64,000 nucleotides of DNA from Marsupella aquatica (Eukaryota > Marchantiophyta): positions 20,708,001 through 20,772,000 of the forward strand of contig OZ316894.1 of assembly GCA_973895155.1 (NCBI GenBank), given 5' to 3'. Both the position numbers and the translations under genes were made by a program. Below, piece after piece: positions 1-12,667 of the stretch. The stretch's first letter is position 1, and every line of letters begins with the position of its first letter. Below the pieces are notes generated by a model. It had not been told where the DNA came from and ran no database searches. It saw nothing but the letters and a program-made list of their open reading frames with translations.

Positions 1-1285
1 CTCTCAATAGACAAAGTTTGCCCACAAATCTAAATGAGATTGCTACATGCCTCCAGGCTCTGTTGAGCATAGACGACAATCGCAACGACAAGCCCATGAA
101 CCATCCAATGCACGAGAGTCGACACAAAGAGATATGTGGTTCACCTCCACATGAGGCTACATACACGAGAACACACGAGAGCTTTACTGTACTCTAGGCC
201 GACCGGCCATACCAAGCATCCACAGCGCCAGCTCTCCCTATCTCTCAACTAGCTCCATAACAATATATGAGCCTTAAGTTCCCACTCTCCAAGCGGGTCT
301 CCAAGCAAACACCACTTGGTTATAGAGTGTGCATAGCATGACTAATTAACCTAACCAAGTCTGTGACTAAGGTTAGCCTTAACTACAGCACAGTCGTAAC
401 TCTAGACCTAAGAGTAAATCCTAACAGGCTCAGGTGGAATAGCCACCTCACTTGAGTACCTGATTTTTTGCAAATCTCCACAAGTTGCTGGAGTGAAAAT
501 CACAATTAGGCTGGTCTGTTGGTTAGGGCATTTTTTGGTTTTAATGTCAAATGAATGTAAACTGAGAAGTGGAGGGATTCTGAAGCAAGCAAAGAGTTCC
601 ACCCTGGCTATGAGTTTCCACATTTCTTTAATGCTTTCTTTACTTTTTGATTCGTTGTTGTCCAAATTTGAGGGTGTTTTAAAAATCACTCACAAATAAT
701 TCATAATGTCCCTTTCTCAGCCAAAGTGATTCTTTCAATCTTTCTGAAATGTTTAAACTCAGTCCTTGTGTCATTGCTCCACAATTTTAAGTACATCAGT
801 TCCACTGTATAAAATCTTGTTTCCATGTTTGTAGATCTCCTTATTCCCAGAGCATTCAGTCCCATGAGCAGATTTGACAATAATATGATTGTTGTTCTTG
901 ACTCAATTTTTTGCTTGGCCCTGTTCCCGTAGCAGTCATATAAAATTTTAATTTTTTGTGGAAAGTGAGCTGTGGATGGAAGTGGCTGTAGAGATGATAC
1001 TGTATTTCAGGGATATTGAGCAATATGCAAACAAGAGTCTGCAGGGACCCAGGAAGTTGAATTCCTTTAATTTTGAAAACACGTGATTCAACACAAAAAG
1101 CACATGCAATGTCGACAACTAAAAGAGATAGAAACAACCAGAGAAAAAGACTACGGTTTCCACTTGCATAACAAATGGCCAATTTCACGTTTATCTTCAA
1201 ATGTGGCTCTGTTTTCATCAAGGTTCCTTCACCCGGTACGGTGTGTCTCTTACCACAACTGTAATTTAGTTTCTCAAGTTAGATA
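1..1285 (+). repeat. Diverged direct repeat, copy A (LTR-bearing)
   Basis: This stretch repeats, in the same orientation, the segment at about 16300-17195. Aligning blocks include the opening run with CAATAGACAA, the GGAATAGCCACCTCACTTGA block (436 and 16358), the ATCAGTTCCACT block (796 and 16692) and the CAGGGACCCAGGAAGTTGAA block (1043 and 16961). The copies differ by many substitutions and small indels. Copy A carries an LTR insertion that copy B lacks. The longest antisense frame (1221 to 856) has a counterpart in copy B (17115 to 16927) but resembles no family I know. The left boundary may lie outside the window. Confidence 0.8.
61..426. mobile_element. Solo LTR, 366 bp, with 5-bp target-site duplication
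   Basis: The segment begins TGTTGAGCAT and ends CCTAACA, the TG...CA form of an LTR with TGTT/AACA ends. It is flanked by GGCTC at 56-60 and GGCTC at 427-431, a 5-bp target-site duplication typical of LTR retrotransposon integrase. The duplicate locus near 16350 reads directly through GACTC with no insert, giving a paralogous empty site. No internal gag-pol is present, so LTR-LTR recombination is the simplest explanation. The parent family cannot be named from this fragment; it is unrelated in sequence to the Copia LTR at 6870. Confidence 0.82.
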
Positions 1286-1387
1286 CTAAAACAATCTCTG
1301 TTGTCCATTCCTTCTAGTTTGGGGCTAGTTGACCTGGAGGGAACGCACAAGCTCCTCCTTGTTTCTGGACAGAATCTTTGTGGTCCA

Positions 1388-1530
1388 AGTACTGTATCTC
1401 CTCTTTTGTCAACCCTCTTTTACTGTATCTTCAATATCCAAGTATCTCCTCCTTCGTCAACCTCATTTTACTCTATCTCTGAGGTGCAAGTAGACCCTCT
1501 TTAGTCAACCCTCCCTTACTCCATCTCATT
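1388..1530. repeat. Degenerate ~50-bp tandem repeat
   Basis: Three imperfect units share a TGTATCTC/TCTATCTC stretch followed by a GTCAACCCTC-like pyrimidine-rich block. No protein or RNA assignment. Confidence 0.5.
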
Positions 1531-3500
1531 ACCAAAATACCTTGTTTGGTACTTCCAATGAGATGGTTTTTTTCATCATGTTCTGTTGGGGGCTCTTCTA
1601 AGAAGGTTTGTTCTTTGACCAATTCAGGGTTCAATTCCCTGGCAGAGCTTTGAGGTGACTAAACAAAGTGCTTTGAGTATCAGAGATTATTTAAAAAACA
1701 TTAGACCTTGCTTGTTAGGTTCCTTTGGATATTAAAAGAATTGAATTTCTCTGTGTTGAAATATGTCTCTGCTGAATCTAATATGAAGGTTTTTATTCTA
1801 TTTTACTCATCTGCGTGCTGCTTCCATTTTGTGGGAAAAACGTTTCCAGTGTTGATCACAATTTGGCAAAATGCATGTTTTAGTCATCCTTAGGGACTGG
1901 TGGTGAAACAATCAAATAACTGTATAGCTCTATGTCTCGGTGAAATGGGTGTGGAAACTGTCACCGTGGCATTTGTTGTAGGAAAATCCATTACTTTAGT
2001 ACCATATCATTGATTTGATTTGTCCTTAGAAAAAAAGTGAGAAGGAAAGACGTAACTAGGTTTCACCAGATAGCAATCTTGGATCTTTGTTAGGCAACAT
2101 GCCTTGTGGAATGGAATTTTATAATCGAAGGATAGGCCCATAATTTCCAAATTAAACGGGACTACCCTAGTGCCATCCCGGTTTTGGAAATAATAAAATA
2201 ACTATAAAAAAACATTTGCCCAACAAACACAAGATTATGTGGTCATTCTAAGAGCTCGATTTATTTTATCATGGAACTCTTATGAGTATTCTAAGCATCG
2301 TGGCGTAAGAAACTGGATTTCAGTATCTGCATCATTTCAAAAACTTAAAAAATAAACAGGAGTAAATCCAAGCAAATAAGGTTGTTATTTGTGCAGACCC
2401 AAAGTAGTATATGTCTGGCCTGGCTTTTGCCCTTGAACTATGCTTTCAAAAAGGTTTTTTACTGGGCTCCAGTGGACTCAATGCAAGCCTGGGGGATAAC
2501 TTGGAAGAAATCCAAGCACATAGCTAACCGAGCATGCTAAGGCACTGGGGCAGAACTGGGCATGAGTGCGACATTGCCATAAAGGGATTTCGAGGGAGTA
2601 TCTACTTGAATATCTGGAGTAAGATGAGTGTGTGCACATCAAGAATCAGGAATGTCCATTAGGAGCATGTGATGGAAGCATGTAGAATGTATAGTCGTCT
2701 ACCTATCCTGTCCATTGACAGCCTCTTGCGTGGTGAGGAGCAGCCTCCTTGAGGTCAGACTCACATGGTGCCGTAAATTAGTTCTCGAGGATACTATCTG
2801 TCACAATTTTTCTCTCACAATTTTTCTCGAATGTGACTCTTGCCTTTCGGATCGTGTCTCAACGTTCGGCGTTCATTTGTTCTTTGGCACTTAGGTGATT
2901 TGGAAGTGATGAGGAAGGTTGTTTAATGTTGGAGCAACTTTATGTAGGCTATTTTTGAACATCCAACGTCTTGTTTTTGAACATCTAACTCGCGATCTAA
3001 CTTCCTGTTTGCTGACTGTCGAGACGGCCGATCCAAAGAGGAGATGATATTCACTGGAATTTCCGATGCTATTATTGTGTTGATCACTTTATCTGCAAAT
3101 TGTGCTACACTGACTTGGTAGTGGGCCAGATATCAGCAGGATGAGCGACTGATCAAACACAAGATCAGCTTGTATTCAGCTCCGAGATGAGGGAGTCTTG
3201 ATGGCGAGCTTGATTGTAGCTTGAATTTTGAAAGGTGATGTTCTTTGCGTCGGGAAACGGTGGACGAGCTAAAGGATTCACGAAGGTCCAGCAATCTGTC
3301 ATGAGATAGCTATAAAAAATTATTGGAAAGGAAAAAGGATTCAGGATCGGGACGACGGGACCCTTGCTTGGTGGGAGCGATTAAATCACCGTACAGTCCT
3401 CTGGGGATTCAGGATGACAGTGGCCTGTGATGGACCTGTGAAGAGGTGAATCTCACGAACCCAATAAGTAGCGTTACGTGTTATGTTGCACAGTGATGTA
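1531..3500. other. Intergenic stretch, no supported gene
   Basis: All frames are short and lack recognisable domains or a splice-consistent exon series. I see no tRNA-like fold, no LTR ends and no strong tandem structure here. Confidence 0.5.
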
Positions 3501-3565
3501 GCGATGAACTGAAGTGCTACTTCAACCTCTCGCTGTTACCAGACCGGCACCTTGCCATGAGTTGT

Positions 3566-3759
3566 GGGCATTTCGAACGGCATGCACCAGTAACTGTTGT
3601 CTTGCGAACTACCCTGAATTTTCGCTCTGCATTAGTGGCTTCCTTAACGATAATTTGACCTCCGATTGCAAACAGCAAGAAACCAAAATTTCCGAAACGT
3701 ACAAAAGATCTTGAGGAAGTGCTGACAACAGTTACTGGTGCATGCCGTTCGAAATGCCC
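3566..3759. repeat. Perfect 36-bp inverted repeat with 122-nt loop
   Basis: Bases 3566-3601 are the exact reverse complement of 3724-3759. Both arms contain GGCATGCACCAGTAACTG or its complement. Complementarity stops abruptly at both ends of the arms. A transcript from either strand would fold into a 36-bp perfect stem with a loop of about 122 nt. It could be a small-RNA (miRNA or hairpin siRNA) precursor or a fold-back element remnant. Short frames run through both arms on both strands, but the repeat of the same coding stretch in opposite orientations argues against a protein gene. Confidence 0.85.
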
Positions 3760-3834
3760 ACCTAGACAACATTCAGGTGAAAAATCGGTATTCTCCCGTT
3801 CATCAAGAGGTGAAATTATTTGCCTGAACTTCAT

Positions 3835-6800
3835 TCAAATTTTGATTGCACTTGCTTTCGTAGAATATGGACCTGACAACAAGCGATCACAGAGAAAACA
3901 GCAGACTCGCCTTATTTTGTGATTGCCACGATTCTGAAATGCACTAATCAGGCTGAGATTTAACACACGATTGCCACGCACTGGCATCATCTGAATTGTA
4001 CTCTTTACAAGTTGAATTTAACACCTAACTGCGTGACACTCCATGAAATACTATTGAAGTCTGTGAAAGAGAACCGCAACAGATGCCAGAGTACATCTAC
4101 CTTGTTCAATTTCTAGCTAAATCTGGGCAGAGCAGGCACATCTGAACTAGCTTCATTGCAAATTGATGAACATCATCTGTTTTTAGTTTACCTATCTGAC
4201 AATTACATTTGGATATTTAATTGGATCTGGATATACAGGACTTGTTCAAGCGAATCGAGCAATGAACTTGATAGAGAATGAAAACGAGTCGACTTATCAT
4301 CTCTGAATGTTTCATCAGGGATGCGTTCGCTTGTTGTGGCAATGTACTGGCAAGACAGCGAAACATACTACGCGGGGTCTGTTTTTCAAATCGTCTTAAA
4401 CCACAACTACCTCTTACGGGGCTGTCATTGGTCAGTGGTAGCAGGGCACTAGTTACGGGCAACTGCTAGGGAGGCTTACTGGGTATGGGTCTCCTGACAT
4501 ATGAAGTGGGTCCTCAGTGTTCTCCAAGAAGCATCACATGCTACTGGCTATCACATGTGATGGTAATCTGGAGATTGCGTGATCAAAAATCCTGGCATGG
4601 TGGGATTCTATCTTGTTCACACACCTGACCACTCATAGTTGGGCACCCGGTTGGGCATGATGAGGTGGTGGCTGGGCTGGCTGAGGAGGAATGTGTGCAC
4701 AGTAGATGGAGTGACTGGATGGGCTTTCACGCTCAAGTTCCTGGTAGTGGAACAATGGATCATCGAGGCAGGAACGAAGAGTGCCCGGGCAGGGCAGTAA
4801 GCAAAACCCCGTTGAACTGGGTTGGAGATGCTCGAAGTAAGCATACACGAAAGCAGGGAACAGACGTACGCGTGGACCTCGAACCCCAGACGATCTTCTG
4901 AAATCAATATTGCCAGGCTTACCGAGGACCTCGGATGAAGATCCAATGCGTAAACCATCATCTGTACCTGAAGTCCACATCAAGAAAATGTGGACATATG
5001 AATCAGATTATTGCTGCCTCCAGACGAACAAACTCTTCAGGTCCAATCCTGAGCAAATATCTGGCTGTTATCGATAGAGTTATATCCCATATATATGAGG
5101 ACACCCGGCCCCTAAAAGAGATATCAAGTTTTGCCTTCTTATGAATGGAAGTAGCGTTTACATCCAATTTTGTATTTTCTTTACAGGGTTTGGTCAACAC
5201 CCAATCACCTAAATAAAACCGCGTAAGTTGGGTTGGAGATACTCTTAGGTGCCACGGGCAATCAATTTCTAGAGCACACCAGAATGGAAAGCATCACGGC
5301 CACATTTGGACAGAATTCCAAATGACTGGAGCAGGACTAGTTTCCCACTTGTTACAACACAGGCTTGCATGAAGATCTGGTTTTCTCTCCTGGCTTAGTC
5401 TGGTTGTGAGTAGAAGCACTTTGTTGGGGGGAGGGAGCTGATAGGTGTGCATCACAATGCTCCAAAATTCTAGCCCCACTTGGAAATTTGCGAAGAGGGT
5501 CATGTTCTAGTCCCCTTCCTAGTCAAGGGCAACGCTCCTCTCTTAGGTGTATTCTAAAGTCATGTTACCAGAGCATTATGGGCACCAATACCAGCAGCAC
5601 TCAGTACTTGAGTGCAGCACGTACTTCTTTTCCACCTGGGCCGGGGCCTGGGCGTTATGGGATATAATGCCACCCAGGTATGTGTGTACATTATGGCCCA
5701 CAATTCTTGTCCTGGTTTAGAGGGCATTGTGGGATATTGTGTTCCAAAAGCAAGGGCTTCAGCGTACCCAGCTTTTAGAGTACATTATGGCCCGCAATTC
5801 TCGTTTTGGCCAAATCTTCAGATCTCTCACCCAAACTAACTAACTGAATTTTCAAAGGTGTCCCACATATTACTGACCTGATCGTCTCCATTTTGTACAT
5901 GCGTTAGAATTGCCTGAGTACGTACTAGACATAACTCAACTCTGCTCATTGGCAAGACGCATCATTGGGTGCTGATTAATCTGTTGATCTCCTGAGCTCT
6001 GCTGCAGGGGCAAAAATCATTTTTTGAGGGAAATAACATGTTAACTTTTGATAAGGAAAACCACCATTTTTTGTTTTTCCAAGTAACAGTGATGTTTTGG
6101 GTCTCCTTGTTTTTGCGCTGCAACACAGTTTGGCTGCACTTGTTGGCCTGAAACTTTTGGCTGCAACATGGGAAAGAAGTAGTAAGCGGGTTAAGCCCAC
6201 AGTCAACCAATGGCACCTTGCCACATGGCCATGGGAAGCCCTACATCAATCAGAACAAAAGTTGAATGGGTTACATCTACTGAAGTATGTAATGCTAACT
6301 CATACACAAAATGGGGGTCACGTTAGTAAATATATTAGTTTGGGAGCACATCAGTAAATCCTAATAGTTTTGAGAATAGGTTACTAAAAACCTGTTTCAT
6401 CAAACGGCTTCTTTCACGAAATAAATGTGTGAAAATTCATCCATTTTAGTCCATCCATTTCTCACTACTTTTCTCAAAGTTCAACTGTCTTCTCCAATGA
6501 GCTTTGAAATCGCCGAAGTCTCTACACTCAGCTTGAAGTTGCCAAAGTCCATATCTCACAAAGACCCATGAAAGTGTTAGCTTAGTCCATCTATCAAGGC
6601 TGTTTCCCCATGTTTGTTTCCCCATGCTGTCATTGCCTATCTTCTCCACTAACAAAAACCCTTGAACTTCATTCCAGTCGATCTATCACTGCAGCTCCCC
6701 GAAGTTTTCATGGTCTTCTACAGTCAGCTCGACTTTCCCAAAGTCATCGTTCAGAAAGCTGTACAGTATTCCGCCGACGAAAGGTATCATGGTTGACGCA

Positions 6801-6864
6801 ACAGAACTGCATGGCTCTCGTACGACAGCATGAAAAGATGGGTCTTTCGAGATATTAAATTATC
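3835..6864. other. Intergenic stretch with weak short repeats
   Basis: No gene could be supported. At about 5575-5815 related motifs (CATTATGGCCC followed by CAATTCT, at 5690 and 5783, and GTTATGGGATAT-like variants) form a degenerate local repeat. The motif GGGTTGGAGAT recurs at about 4820 and 5230. Overlapping frames at 4617-4983 and 5962-6357 look like chance openings. Confidence 0.5.
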
Positions 6865-6869
6865 TCAAT

Positions 6870-7016
6870 TGTTATGAATACACAAGATGATAGTAGTCAA
6901 TAATCCACACACACTTCCATTATGCCAAGGACTTATATAGTCCAGAAGGGTTAACATGGTTGGGTTAATGTTAACCTATCCTATACTAGGGTTAAGTCAT
7001 ATTATGGGTTATAACA
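6870..7016 (-). repeat. 3' LTR of the Copia element
   Basis: 147 bp, identical to 12516-12662, with TG...CA ends. The purine-rich minus-strand tract AAGGGGAAG (7017-7025) directly abuts it and fits the polypurine tract. Confidence 0.95.
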
Positions 7017-7354
7017 CTTCCCCTTGGTTACTTGGACGGGTGTCAAGGAACCACACATTTAACCCTAGTTTAAAAGTGGGAGTCACTTATGATGTAGCCT
7101 CATCAAACCTTGCTGCTTTCCTCTCAAGGAAGAGTACTACCATCATTACAATTTGTGGTCCCTAATTCAGAAAGTCTCTAATGTGTATGCTCTAAGTCTA
7201 AAAGTAGCCTATTACTGTCTAAGCCAGTGGGCTAATAGTAAGTAAGCGTTTATTTGTTACTCTAGTCGGGGTAGTATTGTATTCATGATGGGGGAACATG
7301 TGTCTCTCTGTAAACTGTTCGTTAGATACTACGATTTAGTAGTTTGTCGAGGTT

Positions 7355-10300
7355 CTACTTCGATTTTGCGTTGGCTGTGTGTTCGTGTCGGGAGTTGTCG
7401 TTAGTCGAGGAGGTTAGGGAGGAGAGACGATGCATTCCAATGGCGCTGACGTGCTTTCGATGTGTAGTCGCTGGTAGCGGCTTGGTGAAGAGGTCGGCGC
7501 AATTGTCTTGTGAGCTTATCCACTTTACTTGTATTTGCTTTCCGCTGTGTTCGTGCGTAAAGAAAAATTTCGGGTCTATGTGCTTGGTTCGATCGGTCTT
7601 CATGTAGCCTGTAACTATCTGGTCGACGCATGCCCTATTGTCCTCGTAGATGGTGGTTGGATTTGTGAGTAAGGTTTTTCCTGTCTGTTTGAGTATATGT
7701 GTGATTATACTACGGAGCCAAATCGCTTCGCGGCATGCCTCATAGAGGGCAATTACTTCGGCGTGATTCGATGACGTTGTGGTTAGGCTCTGCTTCGTGC
7801 TTCTCCAAGATATGGCGGTTTTACCCTGCAAGAAGACGTATCCTGTCTGCGACTTTGAATCTTGGGGGTCTGAGAGGTATCCAGCGTCCGCGTATCCTGT
7901 AAGTTCATCCTCGCTTTCGTTGGGGAAGAATAGTCCCATGTCAATTGTTCCTTGGAGGTATCGGAATACTCGTTTTATGCCGTTCCAGTGGCGTATTGTC
8001 GGGTGCGCGCTATGTCGTGCGAGGAGGCTCACTGCAAAGGATATATCCGGTCGGGTGTTGTTGGCCAGGTAAAGGAGGGCTCCGATAGCCGATAAGTATG
8101 GCTTATCTGAATCTAGTATTGGTTCGTTGTCCTGTCTTTGCCTGAACATGTCCTTCGCAGTGTCTAAGGATCTCAGCTCCATTGGTGTTGATACCGGGTA
8201 TGCCTTTTGCATATTGAATTGTTGGAGGATTTTGTTTGTATAGGTAGACTGGCTAATGAATGTGCCTGTCTGTAGGTGATCGAACTGAAGGCCGAGGCAG
8301 TAAGTCGGTTCTCCCAGTTCTTTCATCTCGAAAATGCCCTTCATTGTGTTGATTGTTTGTCGTAATAGTCGTTGTGTACCGAAAAGATTAATGTCATCGA
8401 CATATAGCGCTAACACGACGAACTCTGTGTCTACTCTTTTGATGAATATACAGGGCGCTATGTCTTCTGTAATAAATCCGAGTGCTTGTATTTCGGTTTT
8501 AAATTTCTGGTACCATATACGGCCGCTTTGTTTCAGGCCGTTTATGGATTTCAATACTTGCACAGCAAATGCCTGCTGTCCAGTCCTTCGTTTTCCGGGG
8601 TACTGGAGTGGTGCTTTCTGTGTGTTGCCACTGCTCAACACAAGGCCTTTACAATCATCATTAGGGATAATCTGGTCAATTCCCGACTTCATATCCTTGC
8701 TCAGGTTCGGGTATTGCTTCCCCTGAATGTGTTCTGCCACTCTTTCGAGTAATTCCTTTGGTGCTTTCATATGAATTTCGGAGTCTAAGACTCCATATAG
8801 GTATGCCGTTACTACGTCCATAAGGATATTGCATAATTGGTGTTTGCGAGAGAAAGCAATTAAATACCTGAATGTCGTCACGTCCATTACTGGTGAATAT
8901 GTTAGATCATAGTCCCTGCCTGGGATCTGGGTGTATCCTTTTGCTACTAATCGCGCTCTGTATCTGATAACATCACCTTTTGCATTTCGCTTTTTAATGA
9001 ACGTAAATCGGCTGTCTGTATAGTCATTGTTAGGATCAACTTGTTTGACTGGTCCGAAGACTTGTCGACGGATTAGTGCATCCATTTCTGTGTCAATGGC
9101 CTCTTTCCAGTGTGGCCAATCTGACCTTGTTTGTGCTTCTTTGATTGTTAAAGGGTCCGAAGTATCATTGGTTATTTCTTGAGCTATATGGTAAGCAAAT
9201 TGTTCGTCGACAGTAGTGTTTTGTCTCGTGTAAATTTGTCCTGTATGCTTATACTGAATTGACATCTCCTCATTACCCGATATGTCTGGTGTCTCGGATT
9301 CATTATTAATGAAGTGAAAAGTAGTTTCAGGAATTACCTGATGGGGGCGTCTTTGGCGGGGTCGGGTATCATGTGATCCTGGTGGCCTACCTCTTTTCGC
9401 CTTAGGGGCAGCTACTGTTGCTGGAGGAGTATTCATTTGTACTCTGGCTGGTACATTGGTTGCCTCGTTGTGGGATTTTGTAACATTTGCTGCATCATTA
9501 AATGCATCTGGGATCTTATCCAGCATCTCGTGGAGGTGGAGTAATCGTCTAACTTCTGCATCCGTTTGTTTCGTCCTCGGGTCCTGGTTGAGTAAGTTTC
9601 TGCTGTTCCAGTTGATCTGGTGTGGGTGCAAGTCCCCTGTCATTTGTTTGTCTATGCTTAGGGTGGGAAAAGTGTCTTCGTAAAAATGACAATCTGTATG
9701 TCTGGCCTTAAACACATCGGCTGTTGTCGGTTCCAGGTAGCGAATGATCGAGGATGAGTCATTTCCGATGTAGATTCCTTCTTGTCTTTGAGGTCCGATT
9801 TTTGTACGCTTGGGTCCCAGTATTGGGACCATGACTTTTCATCCAAATACCCGCAGGTGTGACAGGTCTGGAGGTAGTCCGAACGCTAAGTGGTGTGGAG
9901 TCTTTGTGTTGAACGCCGATGGTCTGTATTGAAGCAGTGTGGCAGCATGGAGGACTGCGTGTCCCCATGTGGATAGGGGTAACTTTGAATTCATTAACAG
10001 GGGTCTGGTTATCATCTGTATACGCTTGATAACGGATTCTGCCATTCCGTTTTGGAAATGGACATATGGGACTGAGTATTCAGTGTCAATGCCCGCTGCC
10101 CAGCAAAACTCATCGAATGCTTTTGAGGTGAATTCCCCTGCACCATCCACTCTCAGTTTCCGAATTGGATGTTCTGGGAATTGTGCTTTAAGCTTTAGAA
10201 TGTTGGCCAGTATCCTAGCGAAGACCAAGTTGCGTGTAGAGAGTAGAGATACTTGCAGCCATTTGGTCGAAGAGTCGATGATGGCCAGGAAATACTTAAA

Positions 10301-11968
10301 CGGTCCACTTGGTGGGTGGATCGGGCCGCATACATCTGCGTTCAGGTGTTCCAGGAAGTTCGGGATGGCATAGATTGTCTTCTGTATTTGTGGGCGTGTA
10401 ATCAGCTTCCCCTGAGAGCACGCCAGGCATTGCCTTTGTTTTGTTGATGGGTTGACTCCTTGGGGGATTCCACGGGAGTCATGAATAATTCTGCGGTACA
10501 TGTTTACTCCGGGGTGTCCCAGTCGACAGTGCCATAAGTATGTGATATCAGGTAAGTCTGCAGTGACATAGTGAGCTTGAATTTGAGTTGCGTAGAGGCC
10601 TGGTGGTATAAGGGGTAAGGTTTCTTTAATATGTATACCTTGTTCGGTAACCTCCACGATTTGGAGGGTATCTTCCTCGTCTGTTTTCACTGTGCGCAGT
10701 TGATATTTATTTGCGACTATGTCTCGGAAGCTGATGAGGTTCCTTGTAGCTCGCGGGGCGAATATCGCTGCTTCGATGGCGAGTGCAGTGCCTCCTGGGA
10801 ATATTACCGTGGCTGTGCCTTTACCCTCCTCAATCTGGTTTGTGCCTGAAATGGTGGTCATATGCCGGGCTGATGGGGTAATTGAGTGGAAATATTTCTT
10901 GTCCTTTAGTATTGTATGAGACGTACCGCTGTCAATTATGCCCAGATTGGGGTCTTGTAGTGTGTAGGGTCCTCTTGCTGGAGTTACTATGTGGGTCTCC
11001 ACTTCATGAGGTTGTTCGGGGTCTTTGTAGGTGGCTATTGCTTCTTCTAGCTCCATGTAGTTCCCTGCTGGGTTTTGTTTGAGTCTAGCTCTTGATTCTG
11101 TATGTTTCCTGGCTATTTGGTCCGATGCCCAACAATTTTTCTTCAGGTGTCCTATTTTTCCGCATCGGTAGCACATCCTGTCATCTTTGGTGTTGTCCGA
11201 TGCATTATCACTCATCCTGCCTCTGCCGCCTACTCCCCTGCCTCTTGTGTTGTATGATTGTCGATATCCTCGACCTCTGTAGGATTGGTTTCTACCTCTG
11301 CCTTGGTATCCGCCTCTGCCTCTTGGTCGGCCTCGTCCCATGTTATCTCGCTGATAGTAATTTATCTCTGGTTTGTGTGGTGGTGGTTCTGTTCCCGCAG
11401 GTCTTTTTCGGGCGTTTTGCATGGCGACCACCTGTTGCTTCTCTTCTACAAGTAAATGTGCGATAAGATCTGAATATGTGGTGAATTGCATATTTCGGTA
11501 CTGTGTACCGAGTGCAATGTTTGATTCGGGGAATGTACTCAGTGTCTTGTCGATCTTATCTGCGTCTGGGACTGGATGGCCGCAGAGTTCTAGTTGAGAG
11601 GTAATTTTAAATAGAGCGCTGTTGTAGTTAGCAATGGAAGTATGATCCATCACTCGTAGGTTGTACCAATCGCGGCGAGCCTCAGGAAGCCATATTTCGC
11701 GCATATGGTCGAATCGGGCCTTTAACTTGTCCCACAGGAGTCGTGGATTGACTTCGTTCATGTATTGGGATTTTAGTGAGGGAACCAAGTGCTGGCGCAA
11801 AAGGAACACGGCCTTGGCCTTCTGTTGTAGAGTCAGATTTTGGTCTGTGATTAATGTATCTTCAAGCTCCAACGATGCGAAGTATGTTTCCGCATCTACG
11901 GCCCATGTCAAGTAGTTGCTGCCGTCTACTAGTAGGGCTGGGAAATGTAACTTCTCCAATGTTGCCAT
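7355..11968 (-). CDS. Copia Gag-Pol polyprotein, interrupted by one in-frame TGA
   Basis: Two open stretches in the same frame (11968-9839 and 9832-7355) are separated by a TGA at 9841-9839. The N-terminal half has a UBN2-type Gag region, an Arg/Gly-rich segment, a CCHC knuckle (CYRCGKIGHLKKNC, about residue 267), a DSGTSH aspartic protease site, a GAG-pre-integrase HCRLGH motif and integrase Asp-Asp-Glu residues. The second half has RT with LYVDD and RNase H with GYADAGY, and ends near DLFTKPLP. The TGA falls after HLRVFG, where Copia proteins normally have Cys, so it is best explained as a point nonsense mutation. The 547-bp leader and 147-bp LTRs flank the frame. Autonomous activity would require readthrough or complementation. 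Confidence 0.93.
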
Positions 11969-12500
11969 GTCTATTTCGCCTGATTTTGGGCCTTATAAAT
12001 ATATGGTGTTCCTTTGTATCAAATGCCTATGACTTTCGCCTTGTCCCGCCCGATCGATCGGCTGTTGTGATGGATCAAGTTAACCAAAAGAAAGAGAAAC
12101 GATAGCGATCCTTTCGCTCAAGGCACGGGACTCATCTGCCCCTTGGATCGCATCCAAATTGTCCCCGATGGAGTTCGTTCGTATGTCCTTGTGTGCGGTC
12201 CTCAAAGTTTTCAGTTTTCGCCAATGTCTTTTATTTTGTTTTTCGCGTCTCGTCGCGTTGTCTCCTTCGTTCAAGGTTGAGAATCTTCGCTCGTGATTAG
12301 GCTCGACGCTCTATAGCCAGTTCTTTGTTCTTCGATCATAAGCTTGTTTTTTCTATTCTCGGGAGGTAGTTAGGCGGTTATTCTCTCCATTAGAGCAAAA
12401 AACACACAACATTGTGTTGTTTTCTTTGTGTGGACCTCGATCTATTTAGTTGTCAGATTTTGGGGAGGGAGCACATGTAAAAAAAAATGTAATTGAGCAA

Positions 12501-12515
12501 GTCGCGCTGATAACG
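12501..12515 (-). promoter_or_regulatory. Putative primer-binding site
   Basis: Reading the minus strand just inside the 5' LTR gives CGTTATCAGCGCGAC. The TATCAG.GC core resembles the initiator-methionine tRNA primer sites of many plant Copia elements, but the match is partial and the tRNA assignment tentative. Confidence 0.45.
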
Positions 12516-12662
12516 TGTTATGAATACACAAGATGATAGTAGTCAATAATCCACACACACTTCCATTATGCCAAGGACTTATATAGTCCAGAAGGGTTAA
12601 CATGGTTGGGTTAATGTTAACCTATCCTATACTAGGGTTAAGTCATATTATGGGTTATAACA
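12516..12662 (-). repeat. 5' LTR of the Copia element
   Basis: 147 bp, identical to 6870-7016. It is followed by the TSD TCAAT at 12663-12667. As the upstream LTR of a minus-strand element it should contain the element promoter. Confidence 0.95.
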
Positions 12663-12667
12663 TCAAT

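Larger units (their letters stand above)
6870..12662 (-). mobile_element. Full-length Ty1/copia LTR retrotransposon (5793 bp)
   Basis: The element runs on the minus strand between two 147-bp LTRs (12516-12662, 5' LTR; 6870-7016, 3' LTR). I read the LTRs as identical base for base. They begin TGTTAT and end ATAACA. The flanks carry a 5-bp target-site duplication TCAAT (6865-6869 and 12663-12667). Internal order is leader, Gag, protease, integrase, reverse transcriptase, RNase H; integrase before RT defines the Copia superfamily. Identical LTRs imply a recent insertion. The unusually short LTR is notable, and the single in-frame TGA is the only clear lesion in the coding part. Confidence 0.97.
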
